A stretch of DNA of 64,000 bases from Hyphomonas sp. (GCA_002700305.1 PACZ01000006.1:1-64000); one strand, 5' to 3'; counted from the first letter of the stretch, positions 1 through 8,965 are shown. Notes: generated by a model from the letters alone, not told the origin. Program-made: numbers and translations.

Positions 1-1080
1 ACCCACACCCGGAGGCCCGACGAGGCAGAGGATCGGCCCCTTCATCTTGCCGGTGCGTTTCTGCACGGCGAGATATTCGAGGATCCGCTCTTTCACCTTT
101 TCGAGACCATAATGGTCGTCATCGAGCTGGTGCTCGGCTTTGACCAGGTCGGTCTCGATGTCCTTGCGCGTGCCCCATGGCAGGGCCAGCAGCCAGTCGA
201 GATAATTCCGCACAACGGTGGATTCCGCCGACATCGGCGACATCTGCCGCAGCTTCTTCATCTCGGCGTCGGCCTTGGTACGGGCCTCTTCGGACAGCGG
301 CGTTTCCTTGATGCGGGCTTCCAGTTCGGCCAGCTCGTCGCGCTCGCCGCCTTCACCGCCCTGCTCACCCAGCTCGCGCTGGATCGCCTTCATCTGCTCG
401 TTGAGATAATACTCGCGCTGGGTCTTCTCCATCTGCCGCTTGACGCGGTTTTTGATTTTCCGCTCCATTTGCAGCATGCCCATCTCGCTCTCCATGAGCG
501 CGAAGACCTTTTCGAGGCGTTCCTTCACGTCCGTGAGTTCGAGCAGTTCCTGCTTGTCGGAGAGTTTGACCGAGAGGTTCGATGCGACCGAGTCGGCCAG
601 GCGGCCGGGATCGGTCATCGCAGAGATCGTGCCGACGGATTCCGGCGGGATCTTGCGGTTCAGCTTCACATAATTCTCGAACTGCTCCTGCACGGCGCGC
701 ATGAGGGCTTCGACGTCGGAATTTTCCGTATCGACCTCGTCCAGAACTTCGACTTCGGCTTCGAAATAGTCGCCGCGGTCAATCAGTTCGTTCACCCGCG
801 CACGCGTCTTGCCCTCGACCAGCACTTTGACCGTGCCGTCGGGCAGCTTCAGCAGCTGGAGGATGGTGGCGATCGTGCCGGTTCCGTGCACGTCATCGGA
901 GCCGGGATCGTCGATCGCGGCGTCGAGCTGGGCCACCAGCATGATTTCATTATCCGCTTCCTCGATCATTTCGAGGGCGCGCACCGACTTGTCGCGCCCC
1001 ACGAAGAGCGGGGCGACCATGTCGGGGAACACAACGATGTCCCGAAGCGGCAACACCGGAAGGTTCTTGGTCTTTGGCAT
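1..1080 (-). CDS. lon: Lon protease, N-terminal part (truncated by window edge)
   Basis: ATP-dependent cytosolic protease that degrades misfolded and short-lived regulatory proteins. The frame reads MPKTKNLPVLPLRDIVVFPD from an ATG at 1080, the classic start of the Lon substrate-binding domain, and continues through a charged coiled-coil stretch (about residues 190-260). It leaves the window at residue 360 inside the Walker A loop (GPPGVG), so the AAA+ and Ser-Lys protease parts lie outside. A very good Shine-Dalgarno (AAGGAGG) sits 7 bases before the start. A heat-shock-like promoter is possible upstream (1170-1198). Family assignment is certain. Confidence 0.97.
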   Translation of the reverse strand, partial: MPKTKNLPVLPLRDIVVFPDMVAPLFVGRDKSVRALEMIEEADNEIMLVAQLDAAIDDPGSDDVHGTGTIATILQLLKLPDGTVKVLVEGKTRARVNELIDRGDYFEAEVEVLDEVDTENSDVEALMRAVQEQFENYVKLNRKIPPESVGTISAMTDPGRLADSVASNLSVKLSDKQELLELTDVKERLEKVFALMESEMGMLQMERKIKNRVKRQMEKTQREYYLNEQMKAIQRELGEQGGEGGERDELAELEARIKETPLSEEARTKADAEMKKLRQMSPMSAESTVVRNYLDWLLALPWGTRKDIETDLVKAEHQLDDDHYGLEKVKERILEYLAVQKRTGKMKGPILCLVGPPGVG

Positions 1081-1169
1081 GTAACTGCCTCCTTCGTATT
1101 ATGGTCCCGCCTGGCGGCGACCATGTGACCCTACCCGCACATGATGGCGGGAGTCGGGCGATGTACCAG

Positions 1170-1198
1170 ATGTGGAGAGTGGCCGGGCCTGCTTCAAC
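1170..1198 (-). promoter_or_regulatory. possible sigma-32 promoter of lon
   Basis: On the minus strand, GTTGAA (1198-1193) is followed after 15 bases by CTCCACAT (1177-1170). This resembles the heat-shock consensus CTTGAA...CCCCAT used by proteobacterial RpoH, 90 bases before lon, a gene commonly controlled by RpoH. It is a by-eye match with one mismatch in each element; the start of transcription is not shown. Confidence 0.4.
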
Positions 1199-1246
1199 CC
1201 GGCCCCTGCGCAACATAATTGTGATTTCCCCTGCCCCTGCCTGCAA

Positions 1247-2548
1247 TCAGGGCGCTGAGGACCGCCATGCCTTTGCGGCAGCCTTTTCCGACTTCTGATT
1301 GGCCAGAAAGGCCGACAGGACACCCAGTTTCTCATCAGGCTCCCCTCCCGCGCCCAGCCGTTTCAACTGCTCATAATACCAGCCCATAGCGCCGAAACCG
1401 TTAAGGGCCTTGATAAGCTTGATCGGCGAGTGCGGCCCCAGCAGGCCCGGCCCGATGCGCAGTTTCTGCTCCCACTGGTCGAGCGCGGCCTGCTTACCGT
1501 CCAGCAGCCGGGCCGGCGCGCCCGTATCCACGCAAAGCGGCCGGCCGAGCCCGATCAGGTCCGCCTCGCCTGCCGCCAAGGCGTCATTCATTGCGGCCAC
1601 AGTGCGGAAACCGCCGGTGACCATCAGCGGCATTTTTGCCCGGTCCTGAACAGCGCGGGCGTATTTGAGGAAATAAGCTTCCCGCGCGCGGGTCGACTCG
1701 GCAACCGGCTGATCGAAGGCTGGCTGCAGGCCTTCCTGGTCCATCATTTTCGGCTGCTCGTAATTGCCGCCGGAAATCTCCACGAAATCAACGTCCAGCG
1801 TGTCCAGAATGTCGATCACACCGAGGCAGTCCTCGAAACTGAAGCCGCCTTTCTGGAAGTCCGCCGAGTTTAGCTTGACCGACACCGAAAAGCCCGGCCC
1901 GGCGGCGATTTTCGCCTCTTTCACGCAGGCGGTCAGCAATCTTGCCCGGTTTTCTAGCGGGCCGCCCCATTCGTCCTCGCGCTGGTTGGCCAGCGGGGAC
2001 AGGAAAGAGGACAGGAGATAACCATGGGCGGCATGGACCTGAATGCCGTCGAACCCGGTCTGTTTCGCGACTTTCGCCGCCCGGCCGAAGCCTTCGATCA
2101 CGGCCTGGATTTCCTCTGCCGTCATGGCGCGGGGCGATCCGAACTGGCCGCCCGGCAGGCCAAGGGCCACAGGGCTGGGCGCGGCGGGACGCGGGTTTAC
2201 CAGTTTCGGCGTCTGCCGCCCGGCATGGCTGACCTGCATGACCAGCGCCGCGCCATGGCTTTTCGCCGCCTCGGCCCAGCGGGCGAACCCGTCCAGTTCC
2301 TCGTTCGAAACCTTCGGCCCGATGACCACATTGCCCACCTGTTCAAGGTGATCCCGGTCGATCTGGACATTGCCGGTGATGATGCCGCCAAGCCCGCCTT
2401 CGGCCCAGCGCCGGTAGAGCGTGACATGCGCCTCAGTGACCCGGTTGCGCGAATCAGCCAATCCCTCTGTCATTGCCGCTTTCACAAGACGGTTGGGAAA
2501 TGTCAGCCCGCTGGCCAGGGTTAATGCAGTGTTAATCGTGGCAGTCAT
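1247..2548 (-). CDS. old yellow enzyme family NADH:flavin oxidoreductase
   Basis: FMN-dependent TIM-barrel oxidoreductase of the OYE/2,4-dienoyl-CoA reductase class, 433 aa. It opens with FPNRLVKAAMTEGLAD, the FMN-binding first strand, and has QVSHAGRQ, the QVHAAHGYLLSSFLSP active-site segment with the paired His residues, the KLNSADF strand and the late VTGGFR and LIGLGRPL phosphate-binding strands. The ATG at 2548 gives a start immediately before the barrel; a longer open frame reaching 2905 runs antisense into parE and is not credible. Physiological substrate unknown; the family reduces activated C=C bonds. It is divergent from parE. Confidence 0.88.
   Translation of the reverse strand: MTATINTALTLASGLTFPNRLVKAAMTEGLADSRNRVTEAHVTLYRRWAEGGLGGIITGNVQIDRDHLEQVGNVVIGPKVSNEELDGFARWAEAAKSHGAALVMQVSHAGRQTPKLVNPRPAAPSPVALGLPGGQFGSPRAMTAEEIQAVIEGFGRAAKVAKQTGFDGIQVHAAHGYLLSSFLSPLANQREDEWGGPLENRARLLTACVKEAKIAAGPGFSVSVKLNSADFQKGGFSFEDCLGVIDILDTLDVDFVEISGGNYEQPKMMDQEGLQPAFDQPVAESTRAREAYFLKYARAVQDRAKMPLMVTGGFRTVAAMNDALAAGEADLIGLGRPLCVDTGAPARLLDGKQAALDQWEQKLRIGPGLLGPHSPIKLIKALNGFGAMGWYYEQLKRLGAGGEPDEKLGVLSAFLANQKSEKAAAKAWRSSAP
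2521..2535. promoter_or_regulatory. candidate CtrA-binding site
   Basis: TTAA-N7-TTAA (TTAATGCAGTGTTAA), an exact match to the full CtrA box of Caulobacterales and Hyphomonadaceae. It lies 67-81 bases before the parE start and inside the first codons of the divergent oxidoreductase gene. The motif is AT-only in its fixed positions and so uncommon by chance in this GC-rich DNA, but the coding overlap means chance cannot be excluded. Confidence 0.4.
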
Positions 2549-2601
2549 TGATGTTCCCCCATATCGACACGATCCTCCGCCGCCCCTAAGGGAGACCATA
2601 A

Positions 2602-4605
2602 ATGGCCGCCGCCAAGCAAGCAAAGCTGTTCGACCAAATGAGCTCCGATAATTCCGGCTACTCCGCCAAGGACATTGAAGTCCTCGAAGGCCTTGAGCCT
2701 GTCCGCAAACGCCCCGGCATGTATATCGGCGGCACGGACGAGCGCGCCTATCACCACCTCTTCGCCGAGGTGCTGGACAATGCGATGGATGAAGCTGTCG
2801 CGGGCCATGCCAACCGGATCGAGATCCATCTCGACGCCGAAGGCTACCTGACCGTCTCCGACAATGGCCGCGGCATCCCGGTCGACCCGCACCCGAAATT
2901 TCCAAAGAAATCAGCGCTGGAAGTCATCATGACGACGCTGCACTCGGGCGGGAAATTCTCCGACAAGGCCTATGCGACGGCGGGCGGCCTGCACGGCGTC
3001 GGCATCTCGGTCGTCAACGCGCTGTCGGAGCGTGTGGAAGTGGAAGTCGCGCGCGACAAGCGGCTTTACCGACAATGCTTCTCCCGCGGCCTGGTGGAAG
3101 GCAAGCTGGAGAAGGTCGGCGCCGCCCCGAACCGCCGCGGCACGTCGGTCAAGTTCAAGCCGGACCATCAGATCTTCGGCGAGAAGATGCGCTGGCGCCC
3201 GGCACGGCTGTTCCAGATGGCGCGCTCGAAGGCCTATCTCTATCGCGGCGTCGAAGTGCGCTGGGCCTGCGACCCGTCGCTGCTGCCGGAAGACTCCAAG
3301 ATCCCGGCCGAAGCCACCCTCTCCTACCCGAACGGCCTCGCCGACCAGCTGGCCGAAGTGTTCGGCGGCAAGGCGACGATCACCGAAGCGCCGTTTACCG
3401 GGCTGGTGGATCTCGGCGCCGAGGGCAAGGTCGAATGGGCCATCGCCTGGACGCAGGCCGGTTTCGGCGAGAGCGACGGCTTTGCCCGCTCCTATTGTAA
3501 CACCATCCCAACGCCCGAAGGCGGCACGCACGAGGCGGGCTTCCGCGCGGCGATCACCAAGGGCCTGCGCAATTTCGGCGAGCTGACCGGCAACAAGAAA
3601 GCCAGCGACATCACGGCGGACGACATCATGGGCCATTCGGGCCTCTTGCTGTCGGTCTTCATCCGCGGCCCGGAATTCGTGGGCCAGACGAAAGACAAGC
3701 TGTCGACCACCGCCGCCTTCCGCCTCGTCGAGAACGCCGTGCGCGACCGGTTCGACCACTGGCTGGCCGGCAGCCCGAAGGAAGCCGACAAGCTGCTGAC
3801 CTGGGCGATCGACCGCGCCGATGAGCGCGCGCGCCGCAGAAAACAGAAAGAAATCAACCGCAAGTCCGCCACCAAGAAGCTGCGCCTGCCGGGCAAGCTG
3901 GCGGACTGTTCGGAAAAAGGCCCGGACGAGACCGAGCTGTTCCTCGTCGAGGGGGACTCGGCCGGCGGCAGCGCCAAACAGGCGCGCGACCGGAAAACCC
4001 AGGCCATCCTGCCCCTTCGCGGCAAGATCCTGAACGTCGAGAGCGCCTCGCTCGACAAGATGATGGCCAACCAGGAGATCAACGATCTCGCGCTCGCCCT
4101 CGGCACACAGCTCGGCAAGAAATTCTCCATCGACGATCTGCGCTATGAGCGCATCATCATCATGACCGACGCCGACGTGGACGGCGCCCACATCGCGGCG
4201 CTGCTGATCACGTTCTTCTATCGCATGACGCCGGGACTCATTGAATCCGGACGGCTTTTCCTGGCCATGCCGCCGCTCTACAAGCTCTCCAACAAGGGCA
4301 CGATCGTCTACGCCATGGACGATGAGGACCGCGCCGCGAAGATGAAAGAGCACTTCAAGCCGAACCAGAAAGTCGACATGACGCGCTTCAAGGGCCTCGG
4401 CGAGATGAACCCGGCGCAGCTGAAAGAGACCACGATGAACCCGGCCAGCCGCGTCCTCGCCCGTGTGACGCTGCCGGATTCCATGGACGAGCTGACCGAG
4501 ATGAAACCCGCCGAACTCATCAACACGCTGATGGGAAAAAAGGCAGAGCTGCGCTTCCGCTTCATCCAGGAAAACGCCGCCTTTGTGGAAGACCTGGACA
4601 TTTAA
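2602..4605 (+). CDS. parE: DNA topoisomerase IV subunit B
   Basis: ATPase subunit of topoisomerase IV, which decatenates sister chromosomes with ParC. The 667-aa protein has the GHKL ATPase region (VLEGLEPVRKRPGMYIGG, then DNAMDEAV with the Mg-binding Asn, DNGRGIPV, and the ATP lid GLHGVGISVVNAL), the transducer domain, then the TOPRIM domain with LVEGDSAGGSAKQ and TDADVDGAHI, and the C-terminal RYKGLGEM-type block (RFKGLGEMNPAQL). The length of 667 residues fits ParE rather than GyrB, which is usually about 800 residues. It starts at ATG 2602 with a GGGAGA element upstream. Confidence 0.96.
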   Translation: MAAAKQAKLFDQMSSDNSGYSAKDIEVLEGLEPVRKRPGMYIGGTDERAYHHLFAEVLDNAMDEAVAGHANRIEIHLDAEGYLTVSDNGRGIPVDPHPKFPKKSALEVIMTTLHSGGKFSDKAYATAGGLHGVGISVVNALSERVEVEVARDKRLYRQCFSRGLVEGKLEKVGAAPNRRGTSVKFKPDHQIFGEKMRWRPARLFQMARSKAYLYRGVEVRWACDPSLLPEDSKIPAEATLSYPNGLADQLAEVFGGKATITEAPFTGLVDLGAEGKVEWAIAWTQAGFGESDGFARSYCNTIPTPEGGTHEAGFRAAITKGLRNFGELTGNKKASDITADDIMGHSGLLLSVFIRGPEFVGQTKDKLSTTAAFRLVENAVRDRFDHWLAGSPKEADKLLTWAIDRADERARRRKQKEINRKSATKKLRLPGKLADCSEKGPDETELFLVEGDSAGGSAKQARDRKTQAILPLRGKILNVESASLDKMMANQEINDLALALGTQLGKKFSIDDLRYERIIIMTDADVDGAHIAALLITFFYRMTPGLIESGRLFLAMPPLYKLSNKGTIVYAMDDEDRAAKMKEHFKPNQKVDMTRFKGLGEMNPAQLKETTMNPASRVLARVTLPDSMDELTEMKPAELINTLMGKKAELRFRFIQENAAFVEDLDI

Positions 4606-4687
4606 GACGGGTTCCGTATCGGCGCTTCGCGCCTCTCAAGACCCGGGCTCAGGGCTGCTGGCGCTCAGGCGTCCGGCCTTGGCGGCG

Positions 4688-4768
4688 TGTTGGACAAGGT
4701 GTTGGATAAGTGCCCCGCCAGACCCTCACGAACACCGTCTACAGACCGTCTATGGACCTTCTATAGCC
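4688..4768. repeat. two short degenerate tandem repeats downstream of parE
   Basis: TGTTGGACAAGG is followed directly by TGTTGGATAAGT (4688-4711). Further on, three 11-base units of the pattern CGTCTACAGAC / CGTCTATGGAC / CTTCTATAGCC lie in tandem (4736-4768). No function is evident; they sit between parE and the hairpin after the YrhK-like gene. Confidence 0.5.
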
Positions 4769-4769
4769 T

Positions 4770-4799
4770 GCCCGCGGCGCCCCGGAGGGGGTGGCGGGC
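4770..4799 (-). terminator. GC-rich hairpin downstream of the YrhK-like gene
   Basis: GCCCGC and GCGGGC arms enclose an inner CGCCCC/GGGGTG stem with a GGA loop. The hairpin lies 6 bases beyond the stop of the minus-strand gene at 4806. There is no clear T-run, so termination is only likely, not shown; it would also lie downstream of parE. Confidence 0.4.
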
Positions 4800-4805
4800 G
4801 CGCCC

Positions 4806-5051
4806 CTATTCCTTGGGCAGCCGTTTCATGTGCACGTCGCGCACGACATGCACGACCGGGCGGACCGCGAAAAAGACCGAGCCGATCAGGAACAGCCACG
4901 TCCCCGCCGTCACCGTCGCCGTCTTGAAGAACAGGACCGAGCCGATAATGAACATGATCGCCGCCAGCGCATCGACACAGTCATAGGCCGTGCCATAGGC
5001 GACATAGACCTGCTTGTGGCGCGGCGTCGTAAAACGCATTCCTTCGGTCAT
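4806..5051 (-). CDS. YrhK-like small membrane protein
   Basis: 81-aa inner-membrane protein of unknown function. After a short polar start (MTEGMRFTTPRHKQVY) it has two hydrophobic segments (roughly residues 22-42 and 46-66) with the GSVLFF...TGTWLFLIGSVFFAVRP pattern typical of the YrhK domain. The ATG at 5051 is preceded by AAAAAGGAGCATT, a strong ribosome site; a longer frame reaching 5174 lacks one. No clear functional link to its neighbours. Confidence 0.75.
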   Translation of the reverse strand: MTEGMRFTTPRHKQVYVAYGTAYDCVDALAAIMFIIGSVLFFKTATVTAGTWLFLIGSVFFAVRPVVHVVRDVHMKRLPKE

Positions 5052-5209
5052 AATGCTCCTTTTTCCCTGTCTGCAAAGCCGCAACCAGATTCCGAGTTTC
5101 GATCGCTTTTTTATGCCGGAGGCTGGTGCAATAGAGAGGCTGATTGGCTCTAACAGGCCAGCGACAAGAAACATGGAATATGGAAAAGATGCGTACGATT
5201 AGTAGGGAG

Positions 5210-6454
5210 CTAGGCGTTTAAGTTATTTTTTTCTAGAAGTTGTCGCAACTCAGGTGCGCGTAAATAGACCTGATTTCCGTTTTTATCGGAGCTTGAAGAC
5301 GACTCAATGCCCCAATAGCTAAGCGGTCCCCCGCGCCAATCTTTAGAATTCCATTTATCTCGCAGCATTTTTTGATATCGCTCAGCAGGTGTATCTCCAG
5401 TCTGAGCGGGACGTGACCGTGAATTAAGATGACTGAAAACCGAGTATTGAGGCAGCCATTTTTTTAGAGGCTGAGGCAATCGGATTTCTTCCTCACCCCC
5501 CTCTTTTATGATGGAAGTGAATGTACCCTCGAATGGATTGCAATCTTCGAGAAACCGATCCGCCGCGTTACAGCATGATTGGTAAGGATTTAAATGTAGC
5601 AGTTCTGTTTCTGCAAATCCAAATACCATGCCCAACTCGTCGACCCGATGCTTCAATTCGACCAAATTCGGAAGTTTGACCTCTGGAGGCAGCACATACT
5701 CTCTGCCAATTTTTTTGGCGCCCAATTCAAAATATTTGTCGAGCATCCCTGGCAATAGGCTATTGAGCCGCCCAAACTCTTTGGAACTGCTTTCAATCGG
5801 CCATTTTAGATACTCGGCGGACACATGCTTGGCGCCATCATTTGCAAGCAATCCTAATAGTTCAACTAGGGACTCTTCGTCCCCAAAAACCAGGGGCTGC
5901 AGCCGTATCGAAACCGCTACACCGGCATTGCTCAGGCCCTGAATCAATCTTCTACGCTCACCCCATTCCGGGACCAAAAGCTCCAACTTCTGTGACGTCT
6001 CTATTGAAGCGCCCGTGAATGAAACACGCACGTAAAAATTCCCAGAGCGCAACACGGCAAGATAGTCACTTTCGGCCGGCACAACACTCTTTGTGCTGAT
6101 CAATGTTGGGTATTTAAAGTCCGCCAACACCTTCAATAGTTCAAGCCCGACACCGTATTTGAGTTCCCAAGGGCTAAATGGGTCATTCATACCCCCAAAC
6201 TGTAATGGCACTCTTCTTTGCAAAAACTCATCGATTGCGTTGCGCACGTCACCAGACTGAACTCTATTTAGTCTGGCACGTAGGGCGCTTGCACTAGCAA
6301 ACTGAACTCCTTTTGCATCCGAATTGCCTCCCCTTGCCTTAGCAAAACAGAAAGCGCAGCTAAATTGGCACTTATTGTATGCGTCCAACCGAAGTGGTGT
6401 GCTACAAAAAGGCAACTGACTTGTAAGTGCTAAAGCGTATTTGTACGTGCGCAT
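5210..6454 (-). CDS. radical SAM protein, spore photoproduct lyase-like
   Basis: 414 aa. The N-terminal LDAYNKCQFSCAFCFAKARG segment carries a CX3CX2C cluster (Cys29, Cys33, Cys36) that binds the 4Fe-4S cluster of radical SAM enzymes, and FGGMNDPFSPWE plus TLISTKSVV follow the pattern of the SplB-related subgroup. The rest has no recognisable domain. The ATG at 6454 lies one base after the stop of the upstream membrane-protein gene, so the two are very probably translationally coupled; an in-frame upstream start at 6487 would overlap that gene. The coding sequence is AT-rich compared with neighbouring housekeeping genes, indicating acquisition. The substrate is unknown. Confidence 0.8.
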   Translation of the reverse strand: MRTYKYALALTSQLPFCSTPLRLDAYNKCQFSCAFCFAKARGGNSDAKGVQFASASALRARLNRVQSGDVRNAIDEFLQRRVPLQFGGMNDPFSPWELKYGVGLELLKVLADFKYPTLISTKSVVPAESDYLAVLRSGNFYVRVSFTGASIETSQKLELLVPEWGERRRLIQGLSNAGVAVSIRLQPLVFGDEESLVELLGLLANDGAKHVSAEYLKWPIESSSKEFGRLNSLLPGMLDKYFELGAKKIGREYVLPPEVKLPNLVELKHRVDELGMVFGFAETELLHLNPYQSCCNAADRFLEDCNPFEGTFTSIIKEGGEEEIRLPQPLKKWLPQYSVFSHLNSRSRPAQTGDTPAERYQKMLRDKWNSKDWRGGPLSYWGIESSSSSDKNGNQVYLRAPELRQLLEKNNLNA

Positions 6455-6455
6455 T

Positions 6456-7175
6456 TTAGAAAAGGTGAGACGCGGCAAAAAATACATTTTGAATCACAAC
6501 ACCCGCCGCTATCAAAATAGACGCGTAGTATAGAATCCAAGCAACGTGCCGCAATCTCCTAGACGCCCCAGCCCACCTACCGAATATCTCCCAAAACAAG
6601 TCTTTCTCTTTGGTCGCACACAAACTTTCGTTCACTGATATTTGGTACTTCTTGGACTTCCATTCGAATATGTAATTGGTTCCGCTATGGACCACCTCTG
6701 GCTTGTTGGATAGCGCGGCTTCGTTGGAAACCTCAATCACAAACGACTTTTCGGAACACCTCTTCCAGAGAATTTCCTTTTGCGGTTCTGTAATTGAATT
6801 CCAAGCGTAAAAAAATTCCCACACCAACCATCTTGGGGAGTTACCACGAGAAGCGTATTCCTCGTAGCTACCATACATCTTAATAAATTTTGGGCAAAAA
6901 AACGTGTAAATGATAAATGCAACAGCGTACAAAAGTGACGCGATCCAAAGAGCTTTCCAACTGAAAGGAAGCGCCAACACGAATTCCACTCTTGGATCTG
7001 ACAATATCTCAATACGCTCAGGCAGCACATCTGCTATTTTCAAAACAACCGGCACAAGACCGAACCAAGAAATGAAGAATCTAGTCAGGCTAGGGCTGAA
7101 CAAGTTTCGAAGATTCTGCCAATGGCTGTCTACCGCGAACCATCTACTAGTTGAAAACACAGCACTCTCCCTCAA
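6456..7175 (-). CDS. membrane protein of unknown function paired with radical SAM protein
   Basis: 239 aa, not recognised. Three hydrophobic segments are visible: about residues 33-50 (FISWFGLVPVVLKIADVL), 71-93 (FSWKALWIASLLYAVAFIIYTFF) and 209-237 at the C-terminus. A polar region of about 110 residues between the second and third could face the cytoplasm. Sampled sequence is near 40% GC, far below the flanks. It is the first gene of a two-gene unit, with the radical SAM gene beginning one base after its stop. The exact start is uncertain; no strong ribosome site precedes 7175. Confidence 0.6.
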   Translation of the reverse strand: MRESAVFSTSRWFAVDSHWQNLRNLFSPSLTRFFISWFGLVPVVLKIADVLPERIEILSDPRVEFVLALPFSWKALWIASLLYAVAFIIYTFFCPKFIKMYGSYEEYASRGNSPRWLVWEFFYAWNSITEPQKEILWKRCSEKSFVIEVSNEAALSNKPEVVHSGTNYIFEWKSKKYQISVNESLCATKEKDLFWEIFGRWAGASRRLRHVAWILYYASILIAAGVVIQNVFFAASHLF

Positions 7176-7306
7176 TCATCTAGGGTGTACTACCCCTTAA
7201 AATGTTCACCTTTTACCCCTATCATGCTTTTGATCGCTCCAGAAGTGCCAACGCACAATGATTCCTTGCGATATACCTATTTGCTAATCCCCCCGCAGCG
7301 GCCTAA

Positions 7307-8965
7307 ATGCTCTCCATGAGCAAAAATCTGAAAATCCTGGTCGCGCAGCTCAATCCTGTGGTGGGGGACATCAAGGGGAACCTTGAGCTGGCGCGCGGGG
7401 CGTATGCCGAGGCGAAGGACAAGGGCGCTGACCTGCTTGTCCTCTCCGAACTGTTCATCCTTGGCTATCCGGCCGAGGATCTGGTGCTGAAACCGGCCGC
7501 CGTGGAAGACTCCATGAAGGCGGTGCAGGCCCTCGCCGCGGAGACCGCGGGTGGCCCGGCCGTGATCATCGGCAGCCCCTGGATGGACGGGAAGAAGCGG
7601 CACAATTCCGCCGTGCTGCTGGCCGAAGGCGCGGTGGCCGGGCGCTATGACAAGCGCGAGCTGCCGAATTATGGCGTGTTCGACGAGAAGCGCATCTTCG
7701 ATGCCGGCGAAGGCCCCCTGCCCGTGTTCGAGCTGAACGGCATTCAGGTCGGCATCGCGATCTGTGAGGACATCTGGTATCCGCGCGTGCCCTCTGCGCT
7801 GGCCGAGGCCGGGGCGGAAATGCTGATCGTGCCGAATGGCAGCCCGTGGCGCCGCACCGTGCAGGTGGAGCGCCACACCAGCTTCTCCGCCTGGACCAAG
7901 ACCGGCGTGCCCTACCTGTTCGTGAACCAGGTGGGCGGGCAGGACGAACTGGTCTTCGACGGGGCGAGCTATGCCGTCGATTTCGACGGGACGGAGCACC
8001 AGCTGCTCGGCGATTTCGTCACCGGCACGGCGCTGGTAGAGTTCGATGGCGAGACGCATCAGTTTGCGAGCGAGTCGAAGGCAGAGCTGACCAGCGGCTG
8101 GGAAGCCGAATACCGCGCGGCGGTGATGGCGCTCGGCGATTACGTCAACAAGAACCGCTTCCCCGGCGTCGTGCTGGGCATGTCGGGCGGCATCGACTCG
8201 GCGCTGACGGCGGCGATTGCCGTGGACGCGCTGGGCGCCGACCGCGTGTGGTGTGTGATGCTGCCGTCGAAATATACGTCCTCTGACAGTCTGGAAGATG
8301 CGAAGCTGTGTGCCGAGGCCCTCGGCGCGCGCTATGACACGATCAATATCCGCCCCGGCGTCGACGCGCTGGACGAGATGCTGGCCGGGCAGTTCGCCGA
8401 TACGCAGCCGGACGTGACGGAAGAGAACATCCAGAGCCGCCTGCGCGCGGTGACGCTGATGGCGCTGTCGAACAAGTTCGGGCACATGGTGGTGACCACC
8501 GGCAACAAGAGCGAGATGGCCGTCGGCTATGCCACGCTCTATGGCGACATGTGCGGCGGCTACAATGCGCTGAAGGATTTCTGGAAGACCGAAGTGTTCG
8601 AGCTCGCGCGCTGGCGCAACATGGCCGTGCCGAAGGGCGCGCTGGGGCCGGGCGGCGAAGTGATCCCGATGCGGATCATCACCAAGCCGCCGAGCGCGGA
8701 GCTGCGCGAGGACCAGACAGACCAGGACTCCCTCCCCCCCTATGACGTGCTGGACGATATCCTGCGCGGCCTGGTGGAGGGCGAGGAAGACGTGGAAGAC
8801 ATCATCGCCCGCGGGCACGACACCGCCACAGTGAAGCGGATCGAGCACCTGCTCTACATCGCCGAATACAAACGCCGCCAGGCCCCGCCGGGCGTCAAGA
8901 TCGGCGGCAAGAATTTCGGCCGCGACCGGCGCTACCCGATCACGAACCGGTTCCGGGACGCGTAG
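7307..8965 (+). CDS. nadE: glutamine-dependent NAD+ synthetase
   Basis: Converts nicotinic acid adenine dinucleotide to NAD+, using ammonia from glutamine. The 552-aa protein has an N-terminal nitrilase-type glutaminase domain with the Glu48 (SELFILGYP), Lys116 (KRELPNYGVFDE) and Cys153 (AICEDIWYP) triad, and a C-terminal synthetase domain with the SGGIDSAL pyrophosphate loop near residue 293 and the TTGNKSE motif. A second ATG at 7316 is an equally possible start. It is monocistronic and converges on the following reductase gene. Confidence 0.95.
   Translation: MLSMSKNLKILVAQLNPVVGDIKGNLELARGAYAEAKDKGADLLVLSELFILGYPAEDLVLKPAAVEDSMKAVQALAAETAGGPAVIIGSPWMDGKKRHNSAVLLAEGAVAGRYDKRELPNYGVFDEKRIFDAGEGPLPVFELNGIQVGIAICEDIWYPRVPSALAEAGAEMLIVPNGSPWRRTVQVERHTSFSAWTKTGVPYLFVNQVGGQDELVFDGASYAVDFDGTEHQLLGDFVTGTALVEFDGETHQFASESKAELTSGWEAEYRAAVMALGDYVNKNRFPGVVLGMSGGIDSALTAAIAVDALGADRVWCVMLPSKYTSSDSLEDAKLCAEALGARYDTINIRPGVDALDEMLAGQFADTQPDVTEENIQSRLRAVTLMALSNKFGHMVVTTGNKSEMAVGYATLYGDMCGGYNALKDFWKTEVFELARWRNMAVPKGALGPGGEVIPMRIITKPPSAELREDQTDQDSLPPYDVLDDILRGLVEGEEDVEDIIARGHDTATVKRIEHLLYIAEYKRRQAPPGVKIGGKNFGRDRRYPITNRFRDA

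Noticed and set aside
2911-4353. 480-codon open frame antisense to parE
   Set aside because: Arises from the GC-rich third positions of parE; the Arg/Ala/Val-rich product has no domain and parE is unambiguous.
7277-8848. 523-codon open frame antisense to nadE
   Set aside because: Shadow of nadE codon bias; His/Arg/Gly-rich with no motifs.
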